Assembly: GCA_015522785.1 (NCBI GenBank)
Contig: WALP01000029.1
Location: 1-64,000 of the forward strand
Length of the DNA stretch: 64,000 bases
Direction: 5' to 3'
Source of the DNA: Candidatus Parvarchaeota archaeon
Lineage (GTDB): Archaea > Nanobdellota > Nanobdellia > CSSed11-243R1
Made by a program: the position numbers and the translations under genes. Under the pieces are notes generated by a model that saw only the letters and a program-made list of their open reading frames with translations, was not told the origin of the DNA and did no database searches. Within the stretch, counting starts at the first letter, position 1. Each line of letters starts with the position of its first letter. Of the stretch, positions 52,763 through 61,549 are shown piece by piece.

Positions 52763-53385
52763 ATAAGATTTTTATCTTTCAATGATTTTAATATTTGACT
52801 AAAAACTTCATCTTTGGACTTAGACGCATCTATAATCACAATATTGTCATCTAACTGTTCCTTCAATTTAAGGAAATAATTCCTTATCTTTTCCATGAAC
52901 TCCAGCTTCTCAAATTTTTCCACTTCGTCACGAGATTTATTTATACGCGAAAGCGCGACTTCAGGAGGAACATCCAAGATGAATGCTATTGTCGGTTTTA
53001 AAAAATTCTTCTGAACCTCATGTATCCTTTCAAAAGTTATTCCCTGCGCCTGCTGGAATGCATATGTGGAATAGTAATACCTATCGCAAATCACGAACTT
53101 TTTCATCTCGCCGCTTTCTTCGTTCAAGAAGGGTTTGATTGTCGTCTTAAGATGTTCTTCCCTATCATTGCTGTATAACTCCAACAAATCCTCTGCTTTC
53201 TCATATGGGTCCTTATCCTCTTTCAAAATCTTGCGTATCGTCACGCCATAAGTGCCATATGAGGGCTCTCTCGTAGTAAGAATAACATTTCTCTTGTCTG
53301 CCTCAAAAAGGAAGTTGTGCAACCTCTTTATCTGCTCTCCTTTTCCGCATCCATCAATTCCATCAACAACAATAAAAATACCCAT
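52759..53385 (-). CDS. tmk: Thymidylate kinase
   Basis: The 208-residue product has the P-loop GIDGCGKGEQIKRL, the DRxYY-like motif VICDRYYYSTYAFQQ and an LVDVPPEVALSRINKSRD-like lid region (FILDVPPEVALSRI). It phosphorylates dTMP to dTDP, the step after ThyX, so it and the ThyX-like protein belong to the same pathway. It is divergent from acdA, with about 50 bases between. Confidence 0.95.
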   Translation of the reverse strand: MGIFIVVDGIDGCGKGEQIKRLHNFLFEADKRNVILTTREPSYGTYGVTIRKILKEDKDPYEKAEDLLELYSNDREEHLKTTIKPFLNEESGEMKKFVICDRYYYSTYAFQQAQGITFERIHEVQKNFLKPTIAFILDVPPEVALSRINKSRDEVEKFEKLEFMEKIRNYFLKLKEQLDDNIVIIDASKSKDEVFSQILKSLKDKNLI

Positions 53386-53435
53386 AAAAAAAGAACCACC
53401 TTAAAAGATAAAAATATAGTGTTTGTATATATTTT

Positions 53436-54752
53436 ATGAAAAATTTCTTCAACCCGAAAAAAATTGCGGTAATTGGCGCTTCCATATTTAAAGGGAAAGT
53501 CGGACACGACATATTCAAGAACCTGATAAAAGAGAAAAAGAATGTTTACCCAATTAATCCGAATGCTAAAAAAATTCTCGGAAAGAAGGCGTTCGCGTCC
53601 GTGCTTGATGTAAATGAAAAAATTGATTTAGCTGTAATCGCGGTGCCAGCAAAGATTGTTCCAAAAGTGCTAATAGAGTGCGGCAAAAAGAAGATAAAGA
53701 GTGTTATAATTATCTCATCAGGTTTCTCAGAAGTTGGAGATAACGAACTAGAAGATAAAATTAAAACAATATCAAAGAAGTATGATATAAGGATTTTAGG
53801 GCCAAACTGTCTTGGTATAATCAATCCTCACAACAATATGAATGCGTCATTCTTCAACAAGATGCCAAAAAAAGGAAGTATAGCTTTTGTTTCCCAAAGC
53901 GGGGCGCTCGGCGTTGCGGTGCTAGACTGGGCAATCCAAAATAAAGTAGGTTTGAGCTCTTTTGTATCAATAGGAAATGCATTAGATATGAGATTTCCAG
54001 AACTTATTGACTATTTCAGCAAAGACAAAAAAACAAAGGCAATATGCCTCTATATTGAAGGGTTAAAAGATGGGAAAAGATTTATGAATATAGTGTCAAA
54101 AACAAAAAAACCAGTCATAGTGCTTAAAGGCGGATTGACAAAAACAGGAGAAAAAGCCGCAGCAACGCACACTGCCGCTCTTACATCAACGTTAGGTGTG
54201 TTTAAAGGCGCGCTAAAGCAATGCGGAGCAATCCAAGTTGAAAACTTACATCAGTTATTTGAAATTGCGAGATATTTTGTAGACAACAAAGCTCCAAAGG
54301 GGAAAAATGGTATTGTAATAACAAATGCTGGTGGTGCTGGTGTTCTGGCAAGCGACGCCTTCGAAGAAAACAACTTGAACTTAGTTGATATACCCCAAGA
54401 TGCAATGACTGTTCTGAACAAAATCCTTCCTTTACATTGGAGCAAAAGAAATCCTATTGATATAATCGGAGACGCAAAGCCAGAGAGGTATAAAAAAACA
54501 CTAAATGTGTTAAGCAAAGAAAAATTTTATGATTTTATCCTGCTGGCACTGACTCCACAGACAATGACACAACCTGAGGAAGTTGCAAAAATTCTGGTAA
54601 ATTTCCACAAAAAAACAAAAGTTCCAGTGTTTGGATGTTTTATGGGAGGGGACGCTGTCAAAAAAGCCAAAAAGATATTAAAAGAAAACGGAATTCTAAA
54701 TTTCAAAGAACCGGAGTATGGAATTAAAGTTATTGCGAGGATGATAAGATGA
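53436..54752 (+). CDS. acdA: Acyl-CoA synthetase (NDP-forming) alpha-type subunit
   Basis: The 438-residue product has the CoA-binding Rossmann domain (KKIAVIGASIFKGKVGHDIF), the ligase domains (GPNCLGIINPHNNMNA, FVSQSGALGVAVLDWAI) and the phospho-His loop KAAATHTAALTSTLGVF. It converts acetyl-CoA or related thioesters to acid with ATP formation (ADP-forming acetyl-CoA synthetase). The ATP-grasp beta subunit is not adjacent; the next gene is an unrelated protein, so the beta subunit must be elsewhere. It overlaps the next gene by four bases. Confidence 0.9.
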   Translation: MKNFFNPKKIAVIGASIFKGKVGHDIFKNLIKEKKNVYPINPNAKKILGKKAFASVLDVNEKIDLAVIAVPAKIVPKVLIECGKKKIKSVIIISSGFSEVGDNELEDKIKTISKKYDIRILGPNCLGIINPHNNMNASFFNKMPKKGSIAFVSQSGALGVAVLDWAIQNKVGLSSFVSIGNALDMRFPELIDYFSKDKKTKAICLYIEGLKDGKRFMNIVSKTKKPVIVLKGGLTKTGEKAAATHTAALTSTLGVFKGALKQCGAIQVENLHQLFEIARYFVDNKAPKGKNGIVITNAGGAGVLASDAFEENNLNLVDIPQDAMTVLNKILPLHWSKRNPIDIIGDAKPERYKKTLNVLSKEKFYDFILLALTPQTMTQPEEVAKILVNFHKKTKVPVFGCFMGGDAVKKAKKILKENGILNFKEPEYGIKVIARMIR

Positions 54753-55384
54753 TTTCATTAAAAGAATTTTCGAACATAGCAAAAGATATTCTGTCAAATA
54801 ATATTAGCGACATGACATATGCTTTCATAAATCATCTCCCAATCGGAATTACGAATTACAATTTTGGATTTATACTTGAAGGAAAGAGTGTTAAGATTTT
54901 ATCCCCATTAGAAAGTTTGTCCGTCGCTTTTGAAACTGCAAATATAATCAAACCACAGCAGGATTATACTCTTTCAATTAGAATTTTATCTCAAGGCGCC
55001 ACAAAAACTATATCCAAAAGTGCGCATTCAAAGATAAAAGTTGAAAGATTAAAAGAAGAGATATTAACAGGTGCCGCAGCAAATAGAATTTTTTATGAAA
55101 TAATAACCACCGAAGATTTTGAGATAACCCACTCAGAATATGAAGGAACTGTCGTCAGGTTCAAAAATGAAGACGCCGCAAGGAGATTTATTCAATTGTT
55201 GGTTGGACTATTTCCATTCGCGGAATTTAAAAGGGATGACACTAAAGCAAAAATTTTCTGCACGTTTGATATACAAAAATATGATGGTTTAAAGAAAGGG
55301 ATTGAAAAAAAAGGCAGATTTACATGCAAAATATCAATAAATGATAAGATAATTGGAACAAAATCAAGCAGCTTTATCCTTTAA
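54749..55384 (+). CDS. Hypothetical protein co-translated with acdA
   Basis: The 211-residue product starts MISLKEFSNIAKDILSNNIS and contains TNYNFGFILEGKSVKILSP and KDETFxIT-like DFEITHSEYEGTVVRF. No ATP-grasp or other named domain is visible, so I do not call it the beta subunit. It overlaps the acdA stop by four bases. Its 3' end overlaps the zinc-ribbon gene on the other strand by 21 bases. Confidence 0.55.
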   Translation: MISLKEFSNIAKDILSNNISDMTYAFINHLPIGITNYNFGFILEGKSVKILSPLESLSVAFETANIIKPQQDYTLSIRILSQGATKTISKSAHSKIKVERLKEEILTGAAANRIFYEIITTEDFEITHSEYEGTVVRFKNEDAARRFIQLLVGLFPFAEFKRDDTKAKIFCTFDIQKYDGLKKGIEKKGRFTCKISINDKIIGTKSSSFIL

Positions 55385-55642
55385 TCCTTTCATATCAAAT
55401 CCGGATTTTTTCATTTGTTCTTTCGTCAAAATATCAATATGCTTTTTAGATGTTTTCTCGCCATATCTTTTAACTGCTTCTTCAATAGGCATATCTTTCA
55501 ATTTAGCTGCACATCCATCACACACGCGGACAACCAAGAATTCAATCCTATCATAAATATACCTAACCTCTCTTTTTTTCTTGCAGATAGAACAAGTGTC
55601 TTTCTCATAACCTAAAGTTATACCATATCTGGCTTCGCTCAT
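55364..55642 (-). CDS. Small zinc-ribbon-like protein
   Basis: The 92-residue protein has two CxxC pairs (TCSICKKKREVRY and RVCDGCAAKLKDM), which could bind one zinc ion. The rest is charged and helical (DILTKEQMKKSGFDMK). It precedes the EF-Tu-like gene with a four-base overlap. No function is known. Confidence 0.65.
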   Translation of the reverse strand: MSEARYGITLGYEKDTCSICKKKREVRYIYDRIEFLVVRVCDGCAAKLKDMPIEEAVKRYGEKTSKKHIDILTKEQMKKSGFDMKGLKDKAA

Positions 55643-56706
55643 TCGACACCTTCCAACACTTTGCCATGCCCAACCACTTTAATAGAACGCCAATGCGCTT
55701 CTGGATGAATCATGATACACAACTGCCCTTTTTTGAACGCAAAAGGAAGCTTTGACTCAACCTCGATTTCAATTTTTTCCCCAGGTTTTCCAGAATCAAC
55801 ACTGCTACCATCTTTAAAGAGTTTAACAATAGAAACAGGAAATGTTTGAATTCCGATATTTAATTTAACTTCGCTCCCGCTTCTTAACTCATCCTTAAAG
55901 AATTTATTAATCTCAATTTCTACTTTCAATTTCTTTGATTTTTCGAAACTGCCTTCCACAGTCAAGATGTCACCAGTTTGAACATCCCATGGATAAAGCC
56001 CTTTGAGAGATATACCTACCCTATCACCAGCTTTAGCCTCTTCGACAACTTCACCATGTAAACTTATCTCCTGTACTACAAATTCCTTACCCCACGGCAT
56101 AATAAACAATTTATCATATTTCTTTACTTTTCCAGAAGAGATTATACCAAATAAAGTTGTCAAACCACTCTTAATTTCTTTTGCAACTTCAATTGGCATT
56201 GCAAATTCCCCGCTTTCATCCCTGCTGACTGGATTTAATTTAACCAACTCTTCCCTTAGTTCCGTGAATCCCTCATCTGTTATGGAAGAAATGCCGATTA
56301 TAGGCGCATCTTTGAGATTGGTTTCAATTAAAACCGCCTTTAGCTTCTTTTTTAATGATTCAACTTCATCAACAGTGGATGAATCTGTTTTTGTTATCAC
56401 TATCACTCCATTTTTCACGTCCAAGAATTTAAGAAGTAAAACTAGTTCCCCAAGTTTAGGATTAACACCATCAACAGCAGACACACACAAGACACATGCG
56501 TCAGATTCCTTAAGAAGAGCAATCATCTCCTTTGGTTCATCCATATTATATGGGGTGTCTGTAAGGTAAACAAGGCTACTTCCTTCTTTAAAGGAATAAA
56601 CTGAAAATTTTTCAGTTTCTAATTCCTTCTTTTGTTGTAATTTACCGACAATGGTTGTCTTACCCGAATTATCCAGCCCTATTAAAGCAACTTGAATTGA
56701 TTTCAT
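55639..56706 (-). CDS. EF-Tu/SelB-like GTPase with altered switch motifs
   Basis: The ATG at 56706 gives MKSIQVALIGLDNSGKTTIVG, so P-loop GLDNSGKT is intact. G3 is DTPYN in place of DTPG, and G4 is TKTD in place of NKxD, so GTP binding or hydrolysis may be altered. The beta-barrel domains follow (DKLFIMPWGKEFVVQEISLH, AKAGDRVGISLKGLY, DVQTGDILTVEG). It resembles archaeal SelB-like and EF-1-alpha-related proteins rather than EF-1-alpha itself. It heads a two-gene operon with the zinc-ribbon protein. Confidence 0.8.
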   Translation of the reverse strand: MKSIQVALIGLDNSGKTTIVGKLQQKKELETEKFSVYSFKEGSSLVYLTDTPYNMDEPKEMIALLKESDACVLCVSAVDGVNPKLGELVLLLKFLDVKNGVIVITKTDSSTVDEVESLKKKLKAVLIETNLKDAPIIGISSITDEGFTELREELVKLNPVSRDESGEFAMPIEVAKEIKSGLTTLFGIISSGKVKKYDKLFIMPWGKEFVVQEISLHGEVVEEAKAGDRVGISLKGLYPWDVQTGDILTVEGSFEKSKKLKVEIEINKFFKDELRSGSEVKLNIGIQTFPVSIVKLFKDGSSVDSGKPGEKIEIEVESKLPFAFKKGQLCIMIHPEAHWRSIKVVGHGKVLEGVE

Positions 56707-56831
56707 AAATTTCAAACAAAAAAAAGCATTTATATAACTTTCTAATTTATGCAAAATTCACTCTTAGTAAGATACAAATTTACACAACGAATATAAAAAT
56801 TCATTTAAATATCAAATACCTTTAGATAAAC

Positions 56832-57149
56832 ATGAAAAGAGCACTGTATATTGACGAAGTGTTGGTATCCGCGAATGGGGAAGAAGTGGGAAACTTCTCA
56901 TTAGGGTTATATGGAGAAAATGCAATAGAGGGACTGCTACTAGAAAAAGGGGAAACACTTATTGGAATCCCATTAGAGTTTATATCTTCAATTGGTAATA
57001 ATGATTACTTAGAACTCACACTCAATGACAGAACGCAACTATCAATTAATGGAAGGTACACTGAAAAGCTCCGTGCCTTAGCACACTATTTACAACCTCA
57101 CATCACTTACCTGAATAAACATAATCCCTTTCATTTAATGAATACATAA
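56832..57149 (+). CDS. Small hypothetical protein, possibly PRC-barrel-like
   Basis: The 105-residue product is beta-rich, with GEEVGNFSLGLYGENAIEGL and IGIPLEFISSIGNNDYLEL, a pattern similar to PRC-barrel proteins, followed by a short helix. The match is weak. It is transcribed alone, and its last 47 bases overlap the 3' end of the winged-helix gene on the other strand. Confidence 0.5.
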   Translation: MKRALYIDEVLVSANGEEVGNFSLGLYGENAIEGLLLEKGETLIGIPLEFISSIGNNDYLELTLNDRTQLSINGRYTEKLRALAHYLQPHITYLNKHNPFHLMNT

Positions 57150-57618
57150 GTTTAGTTATTTTTTCTGCACGATCATTTAACTTACTGCTTTTTATGTATC
57201 TCCCATTTTTCTTCTCCATAAGCCCCACAGATTCTAATTTTTTTATTATACTATAATATTTTGAGGTAATTGAATTCCATTCAATTGCTCTTTTCAAAAC
57301 ATCTTTCTCATCTTCTGTAAGTTGATTTTTGCTCGAATTTAGAACATGTAAAAATGGTTTTTTGCCCCGCCCGGTTGGAGGAGTATACCTGGAAATAATT
57401 GCCCTTAAAACAGTTTCATCATCTTCATCAAGAGGGAAAACTCCAAAAAGCTCTGAGATGTAAGCTCTCCAGCGTCTTGTATACATCATTTCTCCTGAAT
57501 AAACCTTCTTCAAGAATTTAAGAGCTGGAACAACCAAATCATTGTTCCGATAAAAGACGGCTCTAAGAAAATCTTCTATACCATCATAATCTCTAAACCT
57601 AATAAGAATTTCTTTCAT
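57103..57618 (-). CDS. Winged-helix-like protein next to xerA
   Basis: The 171-residue product has a helical N-terminal part (FRDYDGIEDFLRAVFYRNN) and a C-terminal winged-helix-like segment (SIIKKLESVGLMEKKNGRYI). The start overlaps the xerA stop by four bases, so it is translated with the recombinase. A DNA-binding partner of XerA or its regulator is possible but unproven. No close family is recognised. Confidence 0.6.
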   Translation of the reverse strand: MKEILIRFRDYDGIEDFLRAVFYRNNDLVVPALKFLKKVYSGEMMYTRRWRAYISELFGVFPLDEDDETVLRAIISRYTPPTGRGKKPFLHVLNSSKNQLTEDEKDVLKRAIEWNSITSKYYSIIKKLESVGLMEKKNGRYIKSSKLNDRAEKITKLMYSLNERDYVYSGK

Positions 57619-58442
57619 TCCAACTCATCCAATGGGTTTTTTATTTTTTTAAGTTCTGATTTTGACACCGAGGTATATATCTGTGTGGTGGATAAATTTG
57701 AATGTCCAAGCAAAACTTGAATTTTTCTTATGTCAACCCCAGACTCAAGAAGGTGAGTTGCAAATGAATGGCGCAAGGTGTGTGGTGAAACCTTCTTTGA
57801 TATCCCTGCTCGCTTAGCTGAATTGCCTACAATTTTTTGTACGGCGCGCTTTGATAGGTTCCCAGATTTACCCTTGAAAACAAAGCTATCACCTTCAGAG
57901 TTTGATACAAAGGATTTCAAATCATCTGACAATTTTTTTGATAGGATTATAATCCTATCCTTTGACCCCTTTCCTTTTCTAACCCATATTACTCCTTCAT
58001 CAAATTCTATGTCTCTCACTTTTAAATTAACACATTCGCTCAAACGCATACCTGTAGAGTACAAAAGTTCCAAAATCAGTTTATGCTTTTTATTACTTAC
58101 TGAATCAATAAGTTTTCTCACTTCCTCCCTCGTAAGAACTACAGGAACTTTTTTTGGTATTTTTGGCGTTTTAATGTTAAATTTTTTATCCAACATTTCA
58201 GAATACAAAAAGAGAAGCGCTGACTTAACTAATGCTATAGTGGAGTTTGATGCTCCCTTTTCAATTAAGTTTGATAAGTACAATTTAACATCCTTCTCAC
58301 TAACATCCTTTGGATGCTTTTTAATAAAATCCAAAAATTTTTTGTTATAAAAAGTATATGTCCTAATTGTTTCATTGCTGAATCCTCTTAATCTAAGTTC
58401 ACTCTCGAGCTGCTTAAGCATAACTATTTTAAGGGGGTTCAC
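57615..58442 (-). CDS. xerA: Tyrosine recombinase XerA
   Basis: The 275-residue integrase has the N-terminal SAM-like domain and the catalytic domain with R133 (TGMRLSE), K156-K158 region (VRKGKGSKDR), H221 and R224 (HTLRHSFATH), H247 (GHSNLSTTQIY) and Y256. It resolves chromosome dimers at a dif-like site. A dif site was looked for near the gene but none could be recognised by eye. It is divergent from the Cas4-like gene. Confidence 0.95.
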   Translation of the reverse strand: MNPLKIVMLKQLESELRLRGFSNETIRTYTFYNKKFLDFIKKHPKDVSEKDVKLYLSNLIEKGASNSTIALVKSALLFLYSEMLDKKFNIKTPKIPKKVPVVLTREEVRKLIDSVSNKKHKLILELLYSTGMRLSECVNLKVRDIEFDEGVIWVRKGKGSKDRIIILSKKLSDDLKSFVSNSEGDSFVFKGKSGNLSKRAVQKIVGNSAKRAGISKKVSPHTLRHSFATHLLESGVDIRKIQVLLGHSNLSTTQIYTSVSKSELKKIKNPLDELE

Positions 58443-58496
58443 ATTTAAATATTAAACGAACTTTTAAGAGAAGGAGAAATAAAACAGTGATGATAC

Positions 58497-59186
58497 ATGT
58501 TTAATTTTGATGAATTAATTCGTAATTATATAAAAAGAGAAGAGCATCCAAAAAAAATTGGGAGGTATTACCCTTCTGAAATAGGGGGCTGTCTTAGAAA
58601 AACTTGGTTTTCTTATAAACATCCAAAAGAACCGGAAGCGGATTTACTAAAAATATTTGAAATTGGTAATATCGTTCACGAGTTTGTGGTAGATGTCCTA
58701 AAAAGTGAAAAAAATCCTGAAGTTGAACTTTTGTCAGCTGAAGAACCATTTTCAATAAAAATGAAGGACTTTATAATCTCGGGAAGGATTGATGATTTAA
58801 TACTTGTAAAATCTTCTAATAAAAAAGTGTTAGTAGAAGTTAAGTCTATAAGTGATATAAATACAGTAAAAGACGCAAAACCACAGCACAAGATGCAACT
58901 TCAATTATATATGTTCGCAACAAAGATAAGGAATGGGACAATTTTGTATATTGACAAAAAAAATTTAAGAAGCAAAGTGTTTACTATACCATACGATGAA
59001 TCTGCTGCTCTTTATGCATTAGAGAGGTTTAGTTTGTTACACAAACATCTTATTGAGGACACACCCCCGCCACCAGAAGGTAAGATGGACCCTAAAAAAT
59101 CGTGGATGTGCCAATATTGTGAGTATAAAGATGAATGCGATAAAATTGATGGTGTAAAAATAAATGGAAAAAATAAAAAAAACTGA
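58497..59186 (+). CDS. Stand-alone Cas4/RecB-type nuclease with an iron-sulfur cluster motif
   Basis: The 229-residue protein has the PD-(D/E)xK core: GRIDDLILVKS, then KVLVEVKSISD and MQLQLYMFATKIRN. Cys C32 (GGCLRKTW) and the trio near the end (WMCQYCEYKDEC) are spaced like a Cas4-type 4Fe-4S cluster. No CRISPR array or other cas genes occur in the window. The enzyme could resect DNA in repair. It overlaps the DUF1858 gene by 23 bases. Confidence 0.82.
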   Translation: MFNFDELIRNYIKREEHPKKIGRYYPSEIGGCLRKTWFSYKHPKEPEADLLKIFEIGNIVHEFVVDVLKSEKNPEVELLSAEEPFSIKMKDFIISGRIDDLILVKSSNKKVLVEVKSISDINTVKDAKPQHKMQLQLYMFATKIRNGTILYIDKKNLRSKVFTIPYDESAALYALERFSLLHKHLIEDTPPPPEGKMDPKKSWMCQYCEYKDECDKIDGVKINGKNKKN

Positions 59187-59376
59187 CACAATTGGAGATA
59201 TACTGAAAAAACATCCTGAATTAGCAAATGCTTTTTTCGAAGCAGGCCTTGGGTGTATAGGTTGTCCGATGATGTCCCTTGAGACATTGGAGCAGGGATG
59301 CAAAGCACATGGTATGGAAGATGAAGAAATAAACAAGCTTGTCGAGAGGTTAAATAAAAAAATAATTAAAAATTAA
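59164..59376 (+). CDS. DUF1858 domain protein
   Basis: The 70-residue product has the DUF1858 pattern (DTIGDILKKHPELANAFFEA, GLGCIGCPMMSLETLEQGCK) with CxxC and a third Cys. This domain is found alone or fused to hybrid-cluster and iron-sulfur repair proteins, so a redox role is plausible. It overlaps the Cas4-like gene and is convergent with the PP-loop gene, four bases away. Confidence 0.85.
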   Translation: MEKIKKTDTIGDILKKHPELANAFFEAGLGCIGCPMMSLETLEQGCKAHGMEDEEINKLVERLNKKIIKN

Positions 59377-59379
59377 TTG

Positions 59380-59979
59380 TCACCATTGTATTAACTCATC
59401 GATACCTATCTTTCTTTCGATGCCCACAACATCGCTTTCTCTTGCTTGTGTAACAGGATGTTTTATACCAAGGATATTACAAAGCTCTGGACCTTTTGAC
59501 ATTTCAAAAGTGCCGATTTCCTCTGCAAAATTTATAATCTCAACTTTGTCATACGCTATCAAAGGGCGCAAAACAGGCATTGAGATAGATTTGTTTATAA
59601 CAAAAAGATTTTGGAGTGTTTGACTTGAAACTTGCCCAAGGTTTTCCCCAGTTGCGAGAAAATCAAATCCTTTTTTCCTAGCTATACCTTCGGATATCCT
59701 ATACATAACTCTTTTTAATAAAACAAAAAAGTATCTCCTATCTCCCTCTGAAATTTTTGAGAACACATCCTTTATATCTATAATAGTTAAAGGAATTCCA
59801 ACTTTTTTTGAGATGCGTTTTACTTTTTCAATATATTTTTTATTTATAAGTTTGCTATTGTAAAAATGAACTGCTTCTACATAAAACCCTCTCTTTTTTA
59901 ATATGTAAGCTACCACAGGAGAATCTATCCCACCTGATAATAACAAAAGTACCTTTTTAGTTTTAGTATCCTCTTTCAC
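59380..59979 (-). CDS. ThiI-like PP-loop ATPase lacking the THUMP domain
   Basis: The 199-residue product contains the PP-loop LLSGGIDSPVVAYIL and the later GENLGQVSSQTLQNLFVI, both characteristic of ThiI, the enzyme that thiolates tRNA uridine 8. The N-terminal THUMP tRNA-binding domain and rhodanese domain are absent. The partner that supplies the tRNA-binding role is unknown. An alternative role in other sulfur transfer cannot be excluded. Confidence 0.8.
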   Translation of the reverse strand: MKEDTKTKKVLLLLSGGIDSPVVAYILKKRGFYVEAVHFYNSKLINKKYIEKVKRISKKVGIPLTIIDIKDVFSKISEGDRRYFFVLLKRVMYRISEGIARKKGFDFLATGENLGQVSSQTLQNLFVINKSISMPVLRPLIAYDKVEIINFAEEIGTFEMSKGPELCNILGIKHPVTQARESDVVGIERKIGIDELIQW

Positions 59980-60014
59980 AAAAATTTAATATTAACACCA
60001 CACTTATATTAATT

Positions 60015-61019
60015 ATGTATCCTGCAAGATACTGGAAGAAAGAAGGAGAATTTATAAGATGCGAACTTTGCCCAAGGAAGTGTATAATTCCTAAAGGTGA
60101 AGTAGGATTTTGTAGAGTTAGAAAGAATATTAATGGAAAGTTGTATTCCCTTGTTTATGGCAGGCCAAGTTCAATTGGTGTAGACCCTATCGAAAAGAAG
60201 CCGTTTTATCATTTTCACCCAGGAACCAAAACACTTTCATTCGCCACGGTTGGATGTAATTTTAGATGCAAGTTCTGTTGCAATTGGGAAATTTCCCAGG
60301 CAGAGATTGACATCCTCCCACAAAAAGAGGTGCTTCCAAAAGAGATAGTTGAAACGGCAGAAAAGGAAAAAGTGCAGGGAATTGCATATACATATATTGA
60401 ACCGACAATATTTTTTGAATATGCTTTAGACACAGCAAAATTAGCAAAGCCAAAGGGATTTTATAATGTATTTGTAACAAATGGTTACTCTATGGATAAA
60501 CCACTAAAGGACATAAAACCGTTTTTAGATGCAGTAGTAATTGACTTTAAAGGAAACAATGAAGATTTTTATAGAAAATACTCATCAGCTGAGCTGAAGG
60601 AAGTAAAAAAGGGCGCACTAAGATATAAAAAAACTAATGCACATATTGAGATAACAAATCTTATAGTTCCAGGATTAAATGACAACCTTGATGAATTAAG
60701 AGAATTTGCAAAATGGGTAAAGGATAATTTTGGGAATGATACACCATATCATATTTTAAGATACTTCCCTACATACAAAATGCAAAAGCCTGCGGCGACG
60801 CCGATTGAAATCCTCAAAAAAGTTTATAACATATCAAAAGAAGAGGGGTTAAATTATGTTTATCTTGGCAATATAAACGAAGAAAAATATGATAACACAT
60901 ACTGCCCAACATGCGGAGAACTTTTAATAGAACGAAGGTTTATGCAAACATTAAAAATAAATTTAACAAAGGATAATAGGTGCCCAAAATGCGGAACGAA
61001 GATACCAATAATAAGATAG
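60015..61019 (+). CDS. AmmeMemoRadiSam system radical SAM enzyme
   Basis: The 334-residue radical SAM protein has CxxxCxxC as C81-C85-C88 (GCNFRCKFCCNW). An N-terminal Cys set (CELCPRKC) and a C-terminal zinc-ribbon-like CPTCGE...CPKCGT frame the core. LIVPGLNDNLDELREFA is also typical. It is similar to PflA-like activases. The AMMECR1 and Memo genes follow, so the known three-part AmmeMemoRadiSam set is complete. Confidence 0.93.
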   Translation: MYPARYWKKEGEFIRCELCPRKCIIPKGEVGFCRVRKNINGKLYSLVYGRPSSIGVDPIEKKPFYHFHPGTKTLSFATVGCNFRCKFCCNWEISQAEIDILPQKEVLPKEIVETAEKEKVQGIAYTYIEPTIFFEYALDTAKLAKPKGFYNVFVTNGYSMDKPLKDIKPFLDAVVIDFKGNNEDFYRKYSSAELKEVKKGALRYKKTNAHIEITNLIVPGLNDNLDELREFAKWVKDNFGNDTPYHILRYFPTYKMQKPAATPIEILKKVYNISKEEGLNYVYLGNINEEKYDNTYCPTCGELLIERRFMQTLKINLTKDNRCPKCGTKIPIIR

Positions 61020-61549
61020 ACTTCAAGGAATTAATAAAGTTAGCAAGAAAAGCAATCGAGACTAAAAAGGTGATAAATACAAACATAAACAAAAAAAGAG
61101 GTGTATTTATCACATTGCACACTTTTCCAGATAAAAAATTGAGAGGTTGTATAGGCTTCATTAAACCAATATACCCATTAGGCGAAGGTGTGCAAAGAGC
61201 TGCAATTGCCGCAGCATATAGCGACCCACGATTTAAACCTCTAAACAAAAATGAAATTGACAAAATAACAATTGAAGTTTCTGTGTTATCTTTGCCAGAG
61301 AGGGTATACCTCGAAAAAATAAAAGAAAGAGAGGGTGTAATTCTAAAGCATGGATATAATGAAGGTTTATTCCTACCTCAAGTCTGGAATGAACTTCCCA
61401 AAAAGGAGGACTTTCTTAACGCACTTTGTATGAAAGCAGGTTTGTTATCTGACTGTTGGAAAGATAAAAACATAGTATTCTATAAATTTAATGTAACTGC
61501 ATTTGAAGAGATTAAACCAAATGGAGACATACAAAAAATCAGAATATAA
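60989..61549 (+). CDS. AMMECR1-domain protein (AmmeMemoRadiSam system protein A)
   Basis: The ATG at 60989 is chosen; the frame overlaps the radical SAM gene by about 30 bases. The 186-residue product has GVFITLHTFPDKKLRGCIGF, ERxPLxEAVxxAAxxAAxxDPRF-like LGEGVQRAAIAAAYSDPRF and PQVWNELPKKEDFLNALCMKAG. The conserved LRGCIG motif is complete. The protein's biochemical role is not known. Confidence 0.93.
   Translation: MRNEDTNNKIDFKELIKLARKAIETKKVINTNINKKRGVFITLHTFPDKKLRGCIGFIKPIYPLGEGVQRAAIAAAYSDPRFKPLNKNEIDKITIEVSVLSLPERVYLEKIKEREGVILKHGYNEGLFLPQVWNELPKKEDFLNALCMKAGLLSDCWKDKNIVFYKFNVTAFEEIKPNGDIQKIRI

Noticed and set aside
54749-55384. ATP-grasp beta subunit of acyl-CoA synthetase
   Set aside because: The position fits, but no ATP-grasp motif is visible in the 211-residue product.
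58497-59186. A CRISPR-Cas locus suggested by the Cas4-like gene
   Set aside because: No repeat-spacer array and no other cas gene was seen anywhere in the window.
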